From: Desulfosporosinus fructosivorans
Lineage (GTDB): Bacteria; Bacillota; Desulfitobacteriia; Desulfitobacteriales; Desulfitobacteriaceae
Assembly: GCF_004766045.1 (NCBI RefSeq)
Contig: NZ_SPQQ01000008.1
Span: 21,052 to 85,051 of the forward strand
Length of the DNA stretch: 64,000 nucleotides
Direction of reading: 5' to 3'
Every line of letters begins with the position of its first letter. Within the stretch, counting starts at the first letter, position 1. Shown piece by piece: positions 1 to 8,411 of this stretch. The notes under the pieces are model-generated. The model was given only the letters and a program-made list of their open reading frames with translations, searched no databases and was not told the DNA's origin. The position numbers were made by a program, and so were the translations under genes.

Positions 1-2
1 CT

Positions 3-995
3 GATAGAAAACCTGCAGGGATCTATTATTACAGTCGCAAGAAAAAACGGTTAAAGCAAACATTAAAGGGGATGCTCAGTCTCTTCCTAATCTTTGGTTT
101 GTGCTTTTTGGGGTTTTTATATGCTCCCGTCAAACCCTTTGAGATGCTTCGTAACTTATGGGTGACTAGCGCAATGACGACGTTGAACCATCAGTACCTT
201 GCAACGTACTTGTTTAGCGGGGCAGAGATTCAAGAAATAATGGATAACAACAAAGCCGCGGATCTGGGCAACTCCCATCCCTCAAACATTAAGACGCTTG
301 GAATTGAAAACAATACTGGAACAGAGCTGATTGATATCAGTCAAAAGGGTTTTAAAGGTTATCTTCTTAAGGTTAATAATCCTAAACGTGTAAAGGTAGC
401 AGCAACGCGTTATCTCGGCGAAAAGGGAGAAAAGGCTGAAGACATTGCTAAAGAGAACGGAGCAGTTGCCGTCATTAATGGAGGGGCGTTTGATGACCCG
501 CAGGGTAACGGCAACGGTGGTCAACCGCTGGGTATCCTTATCTCGGACGATAAAATTCTCTATAAAGCTCCAGTCTCAGCATTTGACATTATAGGGCTAA
601 ATAATGACAATGTTTTGATTCTTGGTCATTATACCCTGAACCAAATTAAACAAATGGGCATAAGGGATGCCGTCTCGTTCAGTCCATTCCTTGTAATTGA
701 TGGTAAACCGGCGATTACCCATGGAGACGGGGGATGGGGTATTGCTCCCCGGACAGCGATAGGACAGACGAGGGATGGCAGTATTTTGATGCTGGTCATC
801 GATGGACGTCAGATTGGGTCCATAGGTGCAACCCTTAAGGATGTACAAGATATTATGCTCGAATACGGTGCCTATAATGTTGCGAATCTTGACGGCGGCG
901 CCTCAGCGGTTCTTTACTACAATGGCGAGATCGTCAATCACCCATCGAGTCAGTATGGTGAACGCCATGCGCCGTCCTTTTTTATTGTAAAATAA
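3..995 (+). CDS. Phosphodiester glycosidase family (NAGPA/DUF2233) membrane-anchored protein, 5' partial
   Basis: The reading frame is open from base 3, so the true start probably lies before the window. The first internal ATG is at 72, but its purine run touches the ATG and is badly spaced for a ribosome site. A basic stretch is followed by one hydrophobic segment (LFLIFGLCFLGFLY), giving a membrane anchor with the rest outside. The body carries the NAGPA-like pattern: AVINGGAFDD, PRTAIGQTRDGSILMLVIDGR and a late ANLDGGASAVLYY. In this family the domain acts on phosphodiester-linked sugars in envelope or exopolysaccharide metabolism; substrate here is unknown. A strong hairpin follows the stop. 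Confidence 0.85.
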   Translation, partial: DRKPAGIYYYSRKKKRLKQTLKGMLSLFLIFGLCFLGFLYAPVKPFEMLRNLWVTSAMTTLNHQYLATYLFSGAEIQEIMDNNKAADLGNSHPSNIKTLGIENNTGTELIDISQKGFKGYLLKVNNPKRVKVAATRYLGEKGEKAEDIAKENGAVAVINGGAFDDPQGNGNGGQPLGILISDDKILYKAPVSAFDIIGLNNDNVLILGHYTLNQIKQMGIRDAVSFSPFLVIDGKPAITHGDGGWGIAPRTAIGQTRDGSILMLVIDGRQIGSIGATLKDVQDIMLEYGAYNVANLDGGASAVLYYNGEIVNHPSSQYGERHAPSFFIVK

Positions 996-1121
996 ACTTA
1001 CGATTTTCATAGGAATATGCTCGAAAGTCAGCAAGTTGGTCTTAGCTATTACCTTTGCATTGCGGCAGAAGCCTTCGAAGCCTTAAACGTTAATGAATAA
1101 AATTAGGTAGAGTAAATTACT

Positions 1122-1160
1122 TTCAAAAAGAACAGTCGATATTCGACTGTTCTTTTTGAA
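1122..1160. terminator. Bidirectional intrinsic terminator
   Basis: A perfect 18-bp inverted repeat (1122-1139 with 1143-1160) has a 3-nt loop and A/T-rich outer arms. It sits between the convergent genes ending at 995 (+) and 1236 (-), so it can serve both. Confidence 0.8.
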
Positions 1161-1235
1161 GCGTTCTAAATTTAGCTAATCTACTTTTTCTCCTCTAGAC
1201 TTTAACCATTCAATAATCCCTTGCTTCAAGATTAA

Positions 1236-2084
1236 TCAATTTATTGTTTCCTCAGTTTGCAAGGAATATCTCTCAAGTAAAATAAAAATTGATAAACCGA
1301 AAAAATAAACTAACATTGTGTAGAACAGATTCCACCCGTCCTGAAAAACTAGGATGTTCAACTTGACCAGTAGGCTTTGACCCACAAAAGAAATAATGAA
1401 GGGCACAAACTTCCAATACCATTTTTCAAGGACGCAAACGAAAAACACTAAGATCAAAGTCTCAACTAACTGATAAAGGAATATAAACATGGTACTAGAC
1501 AAGTACATATCTTGGGCCCAATTCACATTATAGTGTTGTTTCCCTAAAAGTAGAATTATTGGAATCGGATAGTGTAAAATGACAAACCCAACGAAGTAGA
1601 ATGTGCTAGTGCGCAACCATCCATGCGGTATTTTGTCTAACTTTTTAAACCACACTTTAGTAAAGAGCTGATAAATAAAAATCGCAACACCTGTCATGTA
1701 ATATTTCCACCAATGATGTTCGTATATTCCTAAATTCATAAACAAATACTCTATTAGTAAATAAATAGCGGTAATCAAAGAAATCCACCCATATCCCAAT
1801 GAGTACGCTGCAACTAATATCGCAGTGCCAGGATAGAAAGTCGAGTTGAGTATAAGATGACCTAAAATGTTTTGGGCCCAAGGGCTTGTGTAGATACCAG
1901 TTTTGTAAGCATACCCATCAAGTAAACCAAGCACAACAAATTCACCTATCCATGTAACACATGTAGAAAATATAAAAAACACAAGAAAAGTAGAGAGCTT
2001 GATATCTCTTTTCTTATATATTGTAAAGGCCGCGATTCCCACCCCAATGATAGCTAGAAGACAATACCAGTAGATGCTTGCCAT
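1236..2084 (-). CDS. CBO0543-family polytopic membrane protein
   Basis: The 282-residue product is almost wholly hydrophobic, with about seven to eight membrane segments and aromatic-rich loops such as YEHHWWKYYMTG near residue 120. This pattern resembles the CBO0543 family of clostridial and bacillar membrane proteins, whose function is unknown. A good ribosome site (GGAGGAAG read on the minus strand) precedes the ATG at 2084. It is monocistronic, convergent with the glycosidase gene and divergent from the yitT-like gene. I infer only an inner-membrane location. Confidence 0.75.
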   Translation of the reverse strand: MASIYWYCLLAIIGVGIAAFTIYKKRDIKLSTFLVFFIFSTCVTWIGEFVVLGLLDGYAYKTGIYTSPWAQNILGHLILNSTFYPGTAILVAAYSLGYGWISLITAIYLLIEYLFMNLGIYEHHWWKYYMTGVAIFIYQLFTKVWFKKLDKIPHGWLRTSTFYFVGFVILHYPIPIILLLGKQHYNVNWAQDMYLSSTMFIFLYQLVETLILVFFVCVLEKWYWKFVPFIISFVGQSLLVKLNILVFQDGWNLFYTMLVYFFGLSIFILLERYSLQTEETIN

Positions 2085-2254
2085 AACTTCCTCCCAAATG
2101 TTTGTCTTATCATGTTGTGGTTGTAGGCAAAATGGTTAATAATAACGAGGTAACAAGTAATAGCTTTTCTCTAAGTTCAGAACATTATTCAAAAGAAAAA
2201 GGACTTACAACCCAATGGAACGCTCGCGTAGGCCTACTGGCGAGTCGTATATTG

Positions 2255-2263
2255 TGGTATAAT
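2255..2263 (+). promoter_or_regulatory. Extended -10 promoter of the YitT-family gene
   Basis: TGGTATAAT at 2255-2263 is an extended -10 (TGn plus TATAAT) 27 bp before the ATG at 2290. The -35 region is weak, which extended -10 promoters tolerate. Confidence 0.6.
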
Positions 2264-2289
2264 CCTAAAAAAGAAGAGGTAATCTACAT

Positions 2290-3141
2290 ATGAAAGAGCC
2301 AATAAAAGAGTATTTAATAATAACTTTAGGTGTTATTTTGGTTAGTATCGCAGTGGCGTATTTTTATGTACCAGCTCATATAACTGGAGGTGGGATTACA
2401 GGTATTGCTATTATTATAAACTATCACATGCCTTCCTTACCGATTGGAATGTTGATGTTGGTTATGAATGTTGTTTTATTCATTATTGGTTTTCTGTTCA
2501 TAGGCGGTAATTTTGGAGCTAAGACGATCTATGCTAGTTTCGGTGTGTCTGGAACCATGTGGTTAATAGAAGTGGTTATGAAACCGCAGGCTCTGACAAA
2601 TGATGTATTACTCTCAGCAATAATTGGGACATTATTACTTGGAACAGGTCTAGGGATCGTTTTTTCTCAAAACGCATCAACGGGAGGAACGGATATAATT
2701 GCAAAGATATTGAACAAATCGTTGCATTTAGAGTTAGGGAAATCCATGCAGTCAGTTGATATTTTTGTAGTTCTCCTGGCAGCTCTAACCTTTGGGATTG
2801 CAACAGCATTGTATTCAGTTGTATGTGTTCTTCTAAATGGATTTATAATTGATAGAGTTCTTGAAGGATTTACTTCCGTAAAAGCTGTTATGGTATTTTC
2901 TAATAACAGTGAGTACATTCAAAAATATATAATTAATGAAATAGACAGAGGATGCACAGCATTTGAAGGACAAGGGGGGTTCTCTGGAGAAAAAAATTCT
3001 GTGATTTATTCGGTTATGGATAGAACACAACTCATAAAACTAAGAACATATTTGAAGAAGAATTATCCAGATTCCTTTATTATTGTTAGTGAGGCACATG
3101 AAGTTTTAGGGAAAGGGTTTCAAAATATAGAAAATGTATAG
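2290..3141 (+). CDS. YitT-family membrane protein (DUF161 + DUF2179)
   Basis: The 283-residue protein has the YitT architecture. About five N-terminal membrane helices include the glycine-rich VPAHITGGGITGIA (about 27-40) and FSQNASTGGTDIIAKI (about 125-140) repeats. A soluble C-terminal DUF2179 domain follows from about residue 200 (MVFSNNSEYIQKYI, GCTAFEGQGGFSG). The family is common in Bacillota; individual members have been linked to transport or stress phenotypes, but no substrate can be read here. The ribosome site AAGAAGAGG and an extended -10 promoter lie just upstream. It appears to be a single-gene unit. Confidence 0.88.
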   Translation: MKEPIKEYLIITLGVILVSIAVAYFYVPAHITGGGITGIAIIINYHMPSLPIGMLMLVMNVVLFIIGFLFIGGNFGAKTIYASFGVSGTMWLIEVVMKPQALTNDVLLSAIIGTLLLGTGLGIVFSQNASTGGTDIIAKILNKSLHLELGKSMQSVDIFVVLLAALTFGIATALYSVVCVLLNGFIIDRVLEGFTSVKAVMVFSNNSEYIQKYIINEIDRGCTAFEGQGGFSGEKNSVIYSVMDRTQLIKLRTYLKKNYPDSFIIVSEAHEVLGKGFQNIENV

Positions 3142-3263
3142 TTGATGGTTGAGTTGGCTTATTAAAGATTTACACGTACCTTGGAAACGCTTGTTATTAT
3201 GATATTACTGTGGTTAATGATGGCATATAATAAATAGATAATCATTCGATAGGAGCTAAAACC

Positions 3264-3920
3264 ATGCTGATTTTTGACTATGGGCAAACGGAAATTGACT
3301 TCTTAAAACGCAAAGACAAAAAGCTGGGTGCAGCCATCGATAGAATCGGAATAATCCAACGTGAGATTACTCCTGATCCTTTCACAGCCTTGATTTCCAG
3401 CGTTGTAAGCCAACAGATTTCCAAAAAGGCTGCCGAAACGGTGTGGACCAGACTGTGTATACTGCTCGAGGATATTCCGACTTTAAGTAACAATCCAGAC
3501 GGTAACAGTCCAGTGCTGAACAATTCAGAAAGTATTCGCCCAGAAAGTATTACCCGGCTGAGCCTGTCTGAAATTAAAGCTTGCGGGATGTCAGAGCGAA
3601 AAGCTAGCTACATAAAGGGCATAGCAGAGGCGGCTTTATCAGGAACCGTCAATTTCGAGGAGCTTCATACTCTGCCGGATGAGGAAATTATTTCAAAGCT
3701 GTCTTCTCTTCACGGAGTGGGAGTTTGGACCGCTGAAATGCTTCTGATATTTTCCCTCAATCGTCCTGATGTGCTTAGCTTTAAGGATCTAGCAATCTGT
3801 CGAGGTATGATGAACATATATGGTCTCAAAGAGCTACCAAAGGAAAAGTTTGAACGCTACAGAAAAAGGTATTCGCCTTATGGTTCAGTAGCATCGTTGT
3901 ATCTCTGGGCATCCTCATGA
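3264..3920 (+). CDS. DNA-3-methyladenine glycosylase, AlkA-type HhH-GPD
   Basis: The product removes alkylated bases from DNA as the first step of base excision repair. The 218-residue protein contains the helix-hairpin-helix and GPD region (LSSLHGVGVWTAEMLLIFSL, about 147-166) and the expected catalytic aspartate, Asp175 in LSFKDLAICRG. SSVVSQQISKKAAETVW near residue 50 is the usual N-terminal signature. TAGGAGC lies 12 nt before the ATG. It is shorter than E. coli AlkA because it lacks the N-terminal beta domain, as in many Bacillota members. The gene stands alone, with a hairpin after it. Confidence 0.85.
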   Translation: MLIFDYGQTEIDFLKRKDKKLGAAIDRIGIIQREITPDPFTALISSVVSQQISKKAAETVWTRLCILLEDIPTLSNNPDGNSPVLNNSESIRPESITRLSLSEIKACGMSERKASYIKGIAEAALSGTVNFEELHTLPDEEIISKLSSLHGVGVWTAEMLLIFSLNRPDVLSFKDLAICRGMMNIYGLKELPKEKFERYRKRYSPYGSVASLYLWASS

Positions 3921-3992
3921 GAAAAGCCATATAAGACAGCAACGACATCACTCCCTTTTACTGTTGCGATAAACAATTAGTTTGATATGGTC

Positions 3993-4032
3993 AGGGCTAA
4001 AACGATATCCTTAGAGGGTGTGTTTTAGCTCT
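3993..4032 (+). terminator. Intrinsic terminator of the AlkA-type gene
   Basis: An 11-bp stem (3993-4003 with 4022-4032, one mismatch) is followed by a T-rich tract on the plus strand. It overlaps the 3' end of the convergent CDF gene. Confidence 0.55.
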
Positions 4033-5035
4033 TTTCTTTATCGCTAGGAGGGTCCTTAGGCGGCCAATCCTTTACGCCAGTGTCTTCAATAATCCCCAAC
4101 GTGACATCCGTGATATCTTCATAAGCTAAGAGCTGATCCCGAATTCTAGATTTAATCCTGTCAGCTGTAGCCAAGGTTAAGCCCGGACGAAGTTCAATGT
4201 AGCTTTCGACATGATAAAAACGCCCTTCTTGGAGGATGCGCATTTTATTGATATCTGTAGTGTCTGGGTCAGATAAAATAATTTGGCAGACTTTGTCCTC
4301 GATTTCCTTCGGAGCAGAAACACCGATGAGTCCTACCATGTTGTCATAGCCTACTCGATAAGCTACTCCCCCCATAAGAAGTCCGATGATGATCGCAGCA
4401 AATCCATCTAAGGTTTTAATAGGCGTGAAGCGTGTCACAAGTATTGCTCCAAGGGCCAGTATAGCGCCAAAGGTGGCTACCAGATCTTCGTAGAAGACCA
4501 AGCGAGTGGCGGGAGAAGCTCGGTTTACATTTTTTAGAGCGACAGGGATGAGCACTAATCCTTTTGCTTCAGAGCGAGTCTCTCGCGCGATTTCACGCAT
4601 GGCCTTGGATAAGACAAACCCATCAATAACCATGGAAGTGCCTAAACTAAAAATAATTAATCCCAAACTATCAATCGATGCGGGATGTTGGATTAAATGA
4701 ATCCCTTCAAGAAGGGTCTCATAGGCCATGATCGTAACGATGATCACAGCACCCATGCAGAAAACATTGATCAGACGCCCGAAACCCGTCGGAAAGCGGG
4801 GGGTGGGCTTTCGTTCAGCAAGAATGCTCCCTATAAAGACAAAGATTTGGTTAATTGTATCGGCGCCTGTGTGCATTGCTTCGGCAAACATAGCGCCACT
4901 TCCGCTTAAAGAAGCCGTTATTCCTTTAAGAATGACTAAAAAAAGGTTGCCTAGGGCCGCGTAAAACGATGAAGTATTTCCTTTTTTAATAAGTTCCCAC
5001 GCTTTAATCAGTGATTCCTCCTTAGTCTCCGCCAT
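4025..5035 (-). CDS. Cation diffusion facilitator (CDF) family metal transporter
   Basis: The 336-residue protein exports divalent metal ions (Zn, Fe, Mn or Co in the family) across the cytoplasmic membrane by proton antiport. It has about six helices, with the helix II metal-site pattern AMHTGADTINQIFVFIG (about 54-70) in which HTGAD replaces the classical HxxxD spacing. A soluble C-terminal dimer domain (about 240-325) contains EIEDKVCQIILSDPD and FYHVESYIELRPGLTLATAD. A GAGGAG-type site precedes the ATG. It is monocistronic; the metal cannot be assigned from sequence. Confidence 0.85.
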   Translation of the reverse strand: MAETKEESLIKAWELIKKGNTSSFYAALGNLFLVILKGITASLSGSGAMFAEAMHTGADTINQIFVFIGSILAERKPTPRFPTGFGRLINVFCMGAVIIVTIMAYETLLEGIHLIQHPASIDSLGLIIFSLGTSMVIDGFVLSKAMREIARETRSEAKGLVLIPVALKNVNRASPATRLVFYEDLVATFGAILALGAILVTRFTPIKTLDGFAAIIIGLLMGGVAYRVGYDNMVGLIGVSAPKEIEDKVCQIILSDPDTTDINKMRILQEGRFYHVESYIELRPGLTLATADRIKSRIRDQLLAYEDITDVTLGIIEDTGVKDWPPKDPPSDKEKS

Positions 5036-5249
5036 TAGGGGTCTCGCCAGCCTCGGCTATAGCACAATAATCCTGAACTTCTGTTGAGTCATAATCAGAA
5101 CCAGATCATAATGAAGGCTTGGCCATAGCCACGTTTTCTATATAGCATCCCACAATCTTTAAGGTTTATGCTCAGCGAGTGACAGATGGTAAATGGTAAA
5201 CATAACCTATAATGTGATATGTAGGAATGTTTTGAAGGCGGTGAGAAGG

Positions 5250-5867
5250 GTGAGTTTATATCTGGCGTTGGGTGATTCGATAACTGCAGGGTATGGAGTT
5301 GGAAGCGAATTTTCTTTTCCTGCCGTCTACAGTAATTTTCTTAGAAGGCACGACCCTGACTTGCGGGTTTATAATTTGGGTGTTAACGGATTAACGACAC
5401 AGGGTCTACTTGAGTTATTACAGTTTAATCACAGGCTAAGACAGCTTGTTTCCCAGGCATCATTAATCACCATCACGATAGGTTCCAATGATCTACTGCG
5501 TCTTATAAGGAATTCTAATCAATTAGTTAACTCACAGCAGTTAGGTGTTGTTTTAGGTAATTTGGCTAAAACGCTTGCGCTAATAGGAGAAGTTCTTAGG
5601 CAGCTCAATCCTAGAGCAATTATAAAAGTGGGTACTCTGTATAATCCCCTGCCAGCAGGCCCTTACGCCCAATATTATGTCCAAGTACAGGGGGTTATCG
5701 ATTCCGCTAACGCTATAGTTATTTCTTGGGCAAAACGCTATGGTTTTGTGGTGGTTTATATAGATCGTGAGATAAGAGGAAAAGAAAGCTCACTAATCGG
5801 CTCGGATTATGGGCACCCCAATGCAGCTGGGTATAGAGCAATTGCAAAGGCATTCGCTAGGTATTGA
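5250..5867 (+). CDS. SGNH/GDSL-type lipase/esterase family hydrolase
   Basis: A compact 205-residue SGNH hydrolase that should cleave ester bonds. Block I is LALGDSIT with the nucleophile Ser near residue 9, block III is TIGSNDLL, and block V is SDYGHPNAAG with the catalytic Asp/His pair. I place the start at GTG 5250 because AAGGCGGTGA at 5235-5244 is a near-perfect Shine-Dalgarno five bases upstream, giving MSLYLALGDS. In-frame starts at 5241 and 5193 are possible but have poor ribosome sites. There is no signal peptide from this start, so a cytoplasmic role is likely. The substrate is unknown. Confidence 0.8.
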   Translation: MSLYLALGDSITAGYGVGSEFSFPAVYSNFLRRHDPDLRVYNLGVNGLTTQGLLELLQFNHRLRQLVSQASLITITIGSNDLLRLIRNSNQLVNSQQLGVVLGNLAKTLALIGEVLRQLNPRAIIKVGTLYNPLPAGPYAQYYVQVQGVIDSANAIVISWAKRYGFVVVYIDREIRGKESSLIGSDYGHPNAAGYRAIAKAFARY

Positions 5868-5891
5868 GTTCGCAGAGTAGAAAATATACAC

Positions 5892-5929
5892 AAAACCCCA
5901 ACAGCCTCAGAGAGACCTGTTGGAGTTTT
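5892..5929. terminator. Bidirectional intrinsic terminator
   Basis: A 13-bp stem with one mismatch (5892-5904 with 5917-5929) ends in a T run. It lies between the convergent SGNH and VTT-domain genes. Confidence 0.7.
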
Positions 5930-5953
5930 GTAACTTCGCACTCGCTAAAATTT

Positions 5954-6607
5954 TCACAGTAAGCGAGGTTCCTTTGGGAATTTCTTTGTAAAATACCAAT
6001 AGAGACCAACTGAACCAAAAACCAGAACGCCGATGGCTAAGGCTAATAGCAGCCGACGGGGATGATGTGATATTCGCCATAAATCATGTCCTACCCATGA
6101 TTCCCAAACAATCATGGGTATTTTACCGAGCAGTGTGGCCATCAAGAACGATGGAAAGGTCATAAGGGATAAGCCGGCGGCATAATTAACTGCTGCAGAG
6201 GGTAGTACTGGAATAAGTCGCGAGAGCAGAACAACGGAAAAGCTATTGCCTCTTAGAAGAGTGCCCCATTTTCCTAGCTTCGACATCTTGGGCTGTGCCC
6301 AGGCTTGTCCAAGCGTACGTGCTAACCAAAAACCTAAAGAGGCACCTAACAAACTTCCGCAAAGGGAAAGCAAAAAACCACCGATCCACCCATAAAGAAT
6401 GGTGTTAATCCCAGCCATTAAGACGAAGGGTATCACTGGGAAAAGAGCCAAAATCATGACGATAACAAGATCAATAAAAATACTTAGTAATCCCCACTGT
6501 GAGACAAACGCCTTTAAAGCGGTGGGGTTCTGTAGCTTGGGATAAAGAAAAACCACTATAGCAAGTGAAATGAGCAACGTTATAAAGGAAAAGTGTTTCT
6601 TGGTCAA
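5954..6607 (-). CDS. TVP38/TMEM64 (VTT-domain) family membrane protein
   Basis: The 217-residue polytopic protein has an N-terminal helix, then the VTT core: LFPVIPFVLMAGINTILYG, GASLGFWLARTLG and LLSRLIPVLPSAAVNYAAGLS. These are the re-entrant G/P-rich motifs of DedA/TVP38 proteins, a family connected with lipid scrambling and membrane homeostasis. The specific lipid or partner is unknown. The ATG is preceded by GGGAGGATGACCG on the minus strand. It appears to be a single-gene unit. Confidence 0.85.
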   Translation of the reverse strand: MTKKHFSFITLLISLAIVVFLYPKLQNPTALKAFVSQWGLLSIFIDLVIVMILALFPVIPFVLMAGINTILYGWIGGFLLSLCGSLLGASLGFWLARTLGQAWAQPKMSKLGKWGTLLRGNSFSVVLLSRLIPVLPSAAVNYAAGLSLMTFPSFLMATLLGKIPMIVWESWVGHDLWRISHHPRRLLLALAIGVLVFGSVGLYWYFTKKFPKEPRLL

Positions 6608-6809
6608 CGGTCATCCTCCCACGGCATCAATACTTAGGGATCCATACTCTTGATGCTTAAGAAGGATCCTTGCTCTAGTTTAATGCAGCTTTACTTTGAA
6701 AGCTACATATTTTTGTAGATTCGCTGATATTTCGTCAATTCTATTGTGTTGTGAGAAATACGAAAAAGAGTGGTCCAAAATTTGTGAAATGGCTATGATT
6801 GACAATGAG

Positions 6810-6842
6810 AAATGGCATGCTAGAATTCAAGGCATGCCATTT
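6810..6842 (-). terminator. Hairpin after the HD/PF06541 operon
   Basis: A perfect 11-bp stem (6810-6820 with 6832-6842) lies 33 bp past the stop at 6875. The T-tract on the minus strand is weak, so termination efficiency is uncertain. Confidence 0.5.
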
Positions 6843-6874
6843 TCGTCATTTCTAAAGTAAAAAGTGAGCCTTCT

Positions 6875-7399
6875 CTAGTTGCTCTTATTTACAAGACGGA
6901 GAGAAGTGTATCTTTCGGAGGGGGGCAGGGTACGTTTGAATTTAAATCTAAATTCCTGTATAGAGGCCATTTTATCAGCGATCATAACGAGAAAAGCCTC
7001 CCGGCTCCGGGGCATGCGAACGGTGAGCGGCCACATATGACTTAAAATAATGTCTTTTTCCTTCTCATTAAGGTTAAAACAACGTTCCGCGTTGTCACAG
7101 GCAATACGAGGATGGCGAAAACCATGCCATCTTGACCCGTCGGGTCTAAGGTGATGCCAGTCATATAAGAAAAAGTCATGAAGTAGGGCCCCGCGGATGA
7201 GTGCTTGCGTATCTAGCCTGATTTTTCTATCTTCTAGTCGTATTGACCAGTCATAAGCAATTTGAGCAACGCGGATGGAATGTTCTAGCGTGGTAAAAGG
7301 ACGGTGATGAGTATATGAAGCTAACTGTTTATACTCATCGTGGTTCAAGATGTCATCAATATGCTCTGCTAAACTCAATTGTTTCACCTTCCTAATCAA
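6875..7399 (-). CDS. HD-domain phosphohydrolase-like protein
   Basis: The 174-residue protein has HD-superfamily metal ligands: His40 (TTLEHSIRVAQIA), the His74-Asp75 pair (RGALLHDFFLYDW) and a later VMIADK aspartate, plus His96 in GFRHPRIA. Such domains hydrolyse phosphate esters of nucleotides or similar compounds; the substrate is not evident. The start overlaps the end of the upstream PF06541 gene by 8 bp, so the two are translationally coupled. This pairing of a small HD protein with a PF06541 membrane protein is common in clostridia. Confidence 0.85.
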   Translation of the reverse strand: MIRKVKQLSLAEHIDDILNHDEYKQLASYTHHRPFTTLEHSIRVAQIAYDWSIRLEDRKIRLDTQALIRGALLHDFFLYDWHHLRPDGSRWHGFRHPRIACDNAERCFNLNEKEKDIILSHMWPLTVRMPRSREAFLVMIADKMASIQEFRFKFKRTLPPSERYTSLRLVNKSN

Positions 7400-8129
7400 G
7401 TGTGTGGGTGTCGTTTTCTCTATCGGGATCGTAAAATTTTTTGCGTTGGAGTACTAAAAAGTGTTCGAGGGCTGCCTGTTTTGCATAAAGCAGATCCATT
7501 TTCTCACTTAAAGTGTGGCGCATTCTGGGATACGTATTCAGGAGGCGCCGAAACGGAGAAAAGGCCATTTGGAACGGCGTAAGTTCCAATCGTTCATATC
7601 GTTCCTGAAATACAGCAATAAAATGCTCAAGACGTCGAAGTAATAGGGTTGAGTGAATAATATCCCATATTACATAAGTGGTCAATATAATTGCCAAAAT
7701 AGTACTGGTCGGGAAGGGAATCTGCAAAAGATAAATTTGAACTTTAGGATGAATGACATGATGAAACACAAGGCCCAAGACTCCCCAGAGCAGAGAATAG
7801 GGAAGCGCTATCCGCCCGTGAAGATTGAGGGGCGTTTCATGATAGTCCCAGAGTTGCAGATGAAAGAAACGCTCGAAAAACCAACCAGCGGCATATTCTA
7901 GTACGGTACTTAAACACACGAACCAAATGAACTGCCATTTCCAATCCAGAAGGGATAATAGTCCTGAGGACCAAATCACCATCGTTGCGAATAATCCGTA
8001 GATTGGAAGGAAAGGGCCAGTTAAGAATCCAGGATTGACTAACCTGCGTAGTGGGACCGAACGGTACAGGGTTTCCATGACCCAACCCGCAAATGCGTAT
8101 AAAGCGAAAGTGAGGATAAAGATTGTCAT
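7392..8129 (-). CDS. PF06541 putative ABC-transporter type IV membrane protein
   Basis: The 245-residue protein has about five membrane helices. The motif block AGWVMETLYRSVPLRRLVNPGFLTGPFLPIYGLFA (about 14-48) and the later ERFFHLQLWDYHETPLNLHGRIALPYSLLWG are the diagnostic loops of PF06541 (formerly DUF1113). The family is annotated as a putative permease, but no transport activity can be inferred. It is the first gene of a two-gene operon with the HD-domain protein. It is transcribed away from the aminotransferase gene. Confidence 0.85.
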   Translation of the reverse strand: MTIFILTFALYAFAGWVMETLYRSVPLRRLVNPGFLTGPFLPIYGLFATMVIWSSGLLSLLDWKWQFIWFVCLSTVLEYAAGWFFERFFHLQLWDYHETPLNLHGRIALPYSLLWGVLGLVFHHVIHPKVQIYLLQIPFPTSTILAIILTTYVIWDIIHSTLLLRRLEHFIAVFQERYERLELTPFQMAFSPFRRLLNTYPRMRHTLSEKMDLLYAKQAALEHFLVLQRKKFYDPDRENDTHTLD

Positions 8130-8411
8130 GGTTACGATTTTCCCTTTCAGTGCTCTACTAATGAAAATAGAATATACTCAGTCAACATTTAAGTGGTATC
8201 TCTATAAGTGTACTCTATAAATCTGTCGTTGTACATTTATATGGAACAATGTATGATAAAATTATTGTTTTAATTTTAAATTACAGGATAAATATTTCTT
8301 GGGGCAGGAGTTTATTTCACAAAGTCGAATTAATTAAAGAGTAATTAATTATTATCTAAATATGTAGAGTCTTGGAGAAAAAACTTGAGCGGATCTTGAG
8401 GAGGAAATAGG
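8130..8411. other. Divergent intergenic region
   Basis: A/T-rich space between two divergent transcription units. It must contain promoters for both. I see no riboswitch-like structure. GAGGAGG just before 8412 is the ribosome site of the aminotransferase. Confidence 0.5.

Noticed and set aside
2102..2293. 63-codon frame with TTG start before the YitT-family gene
   Set aside because: No ribosome site or family, and the promoter of the next gene lies inside it.
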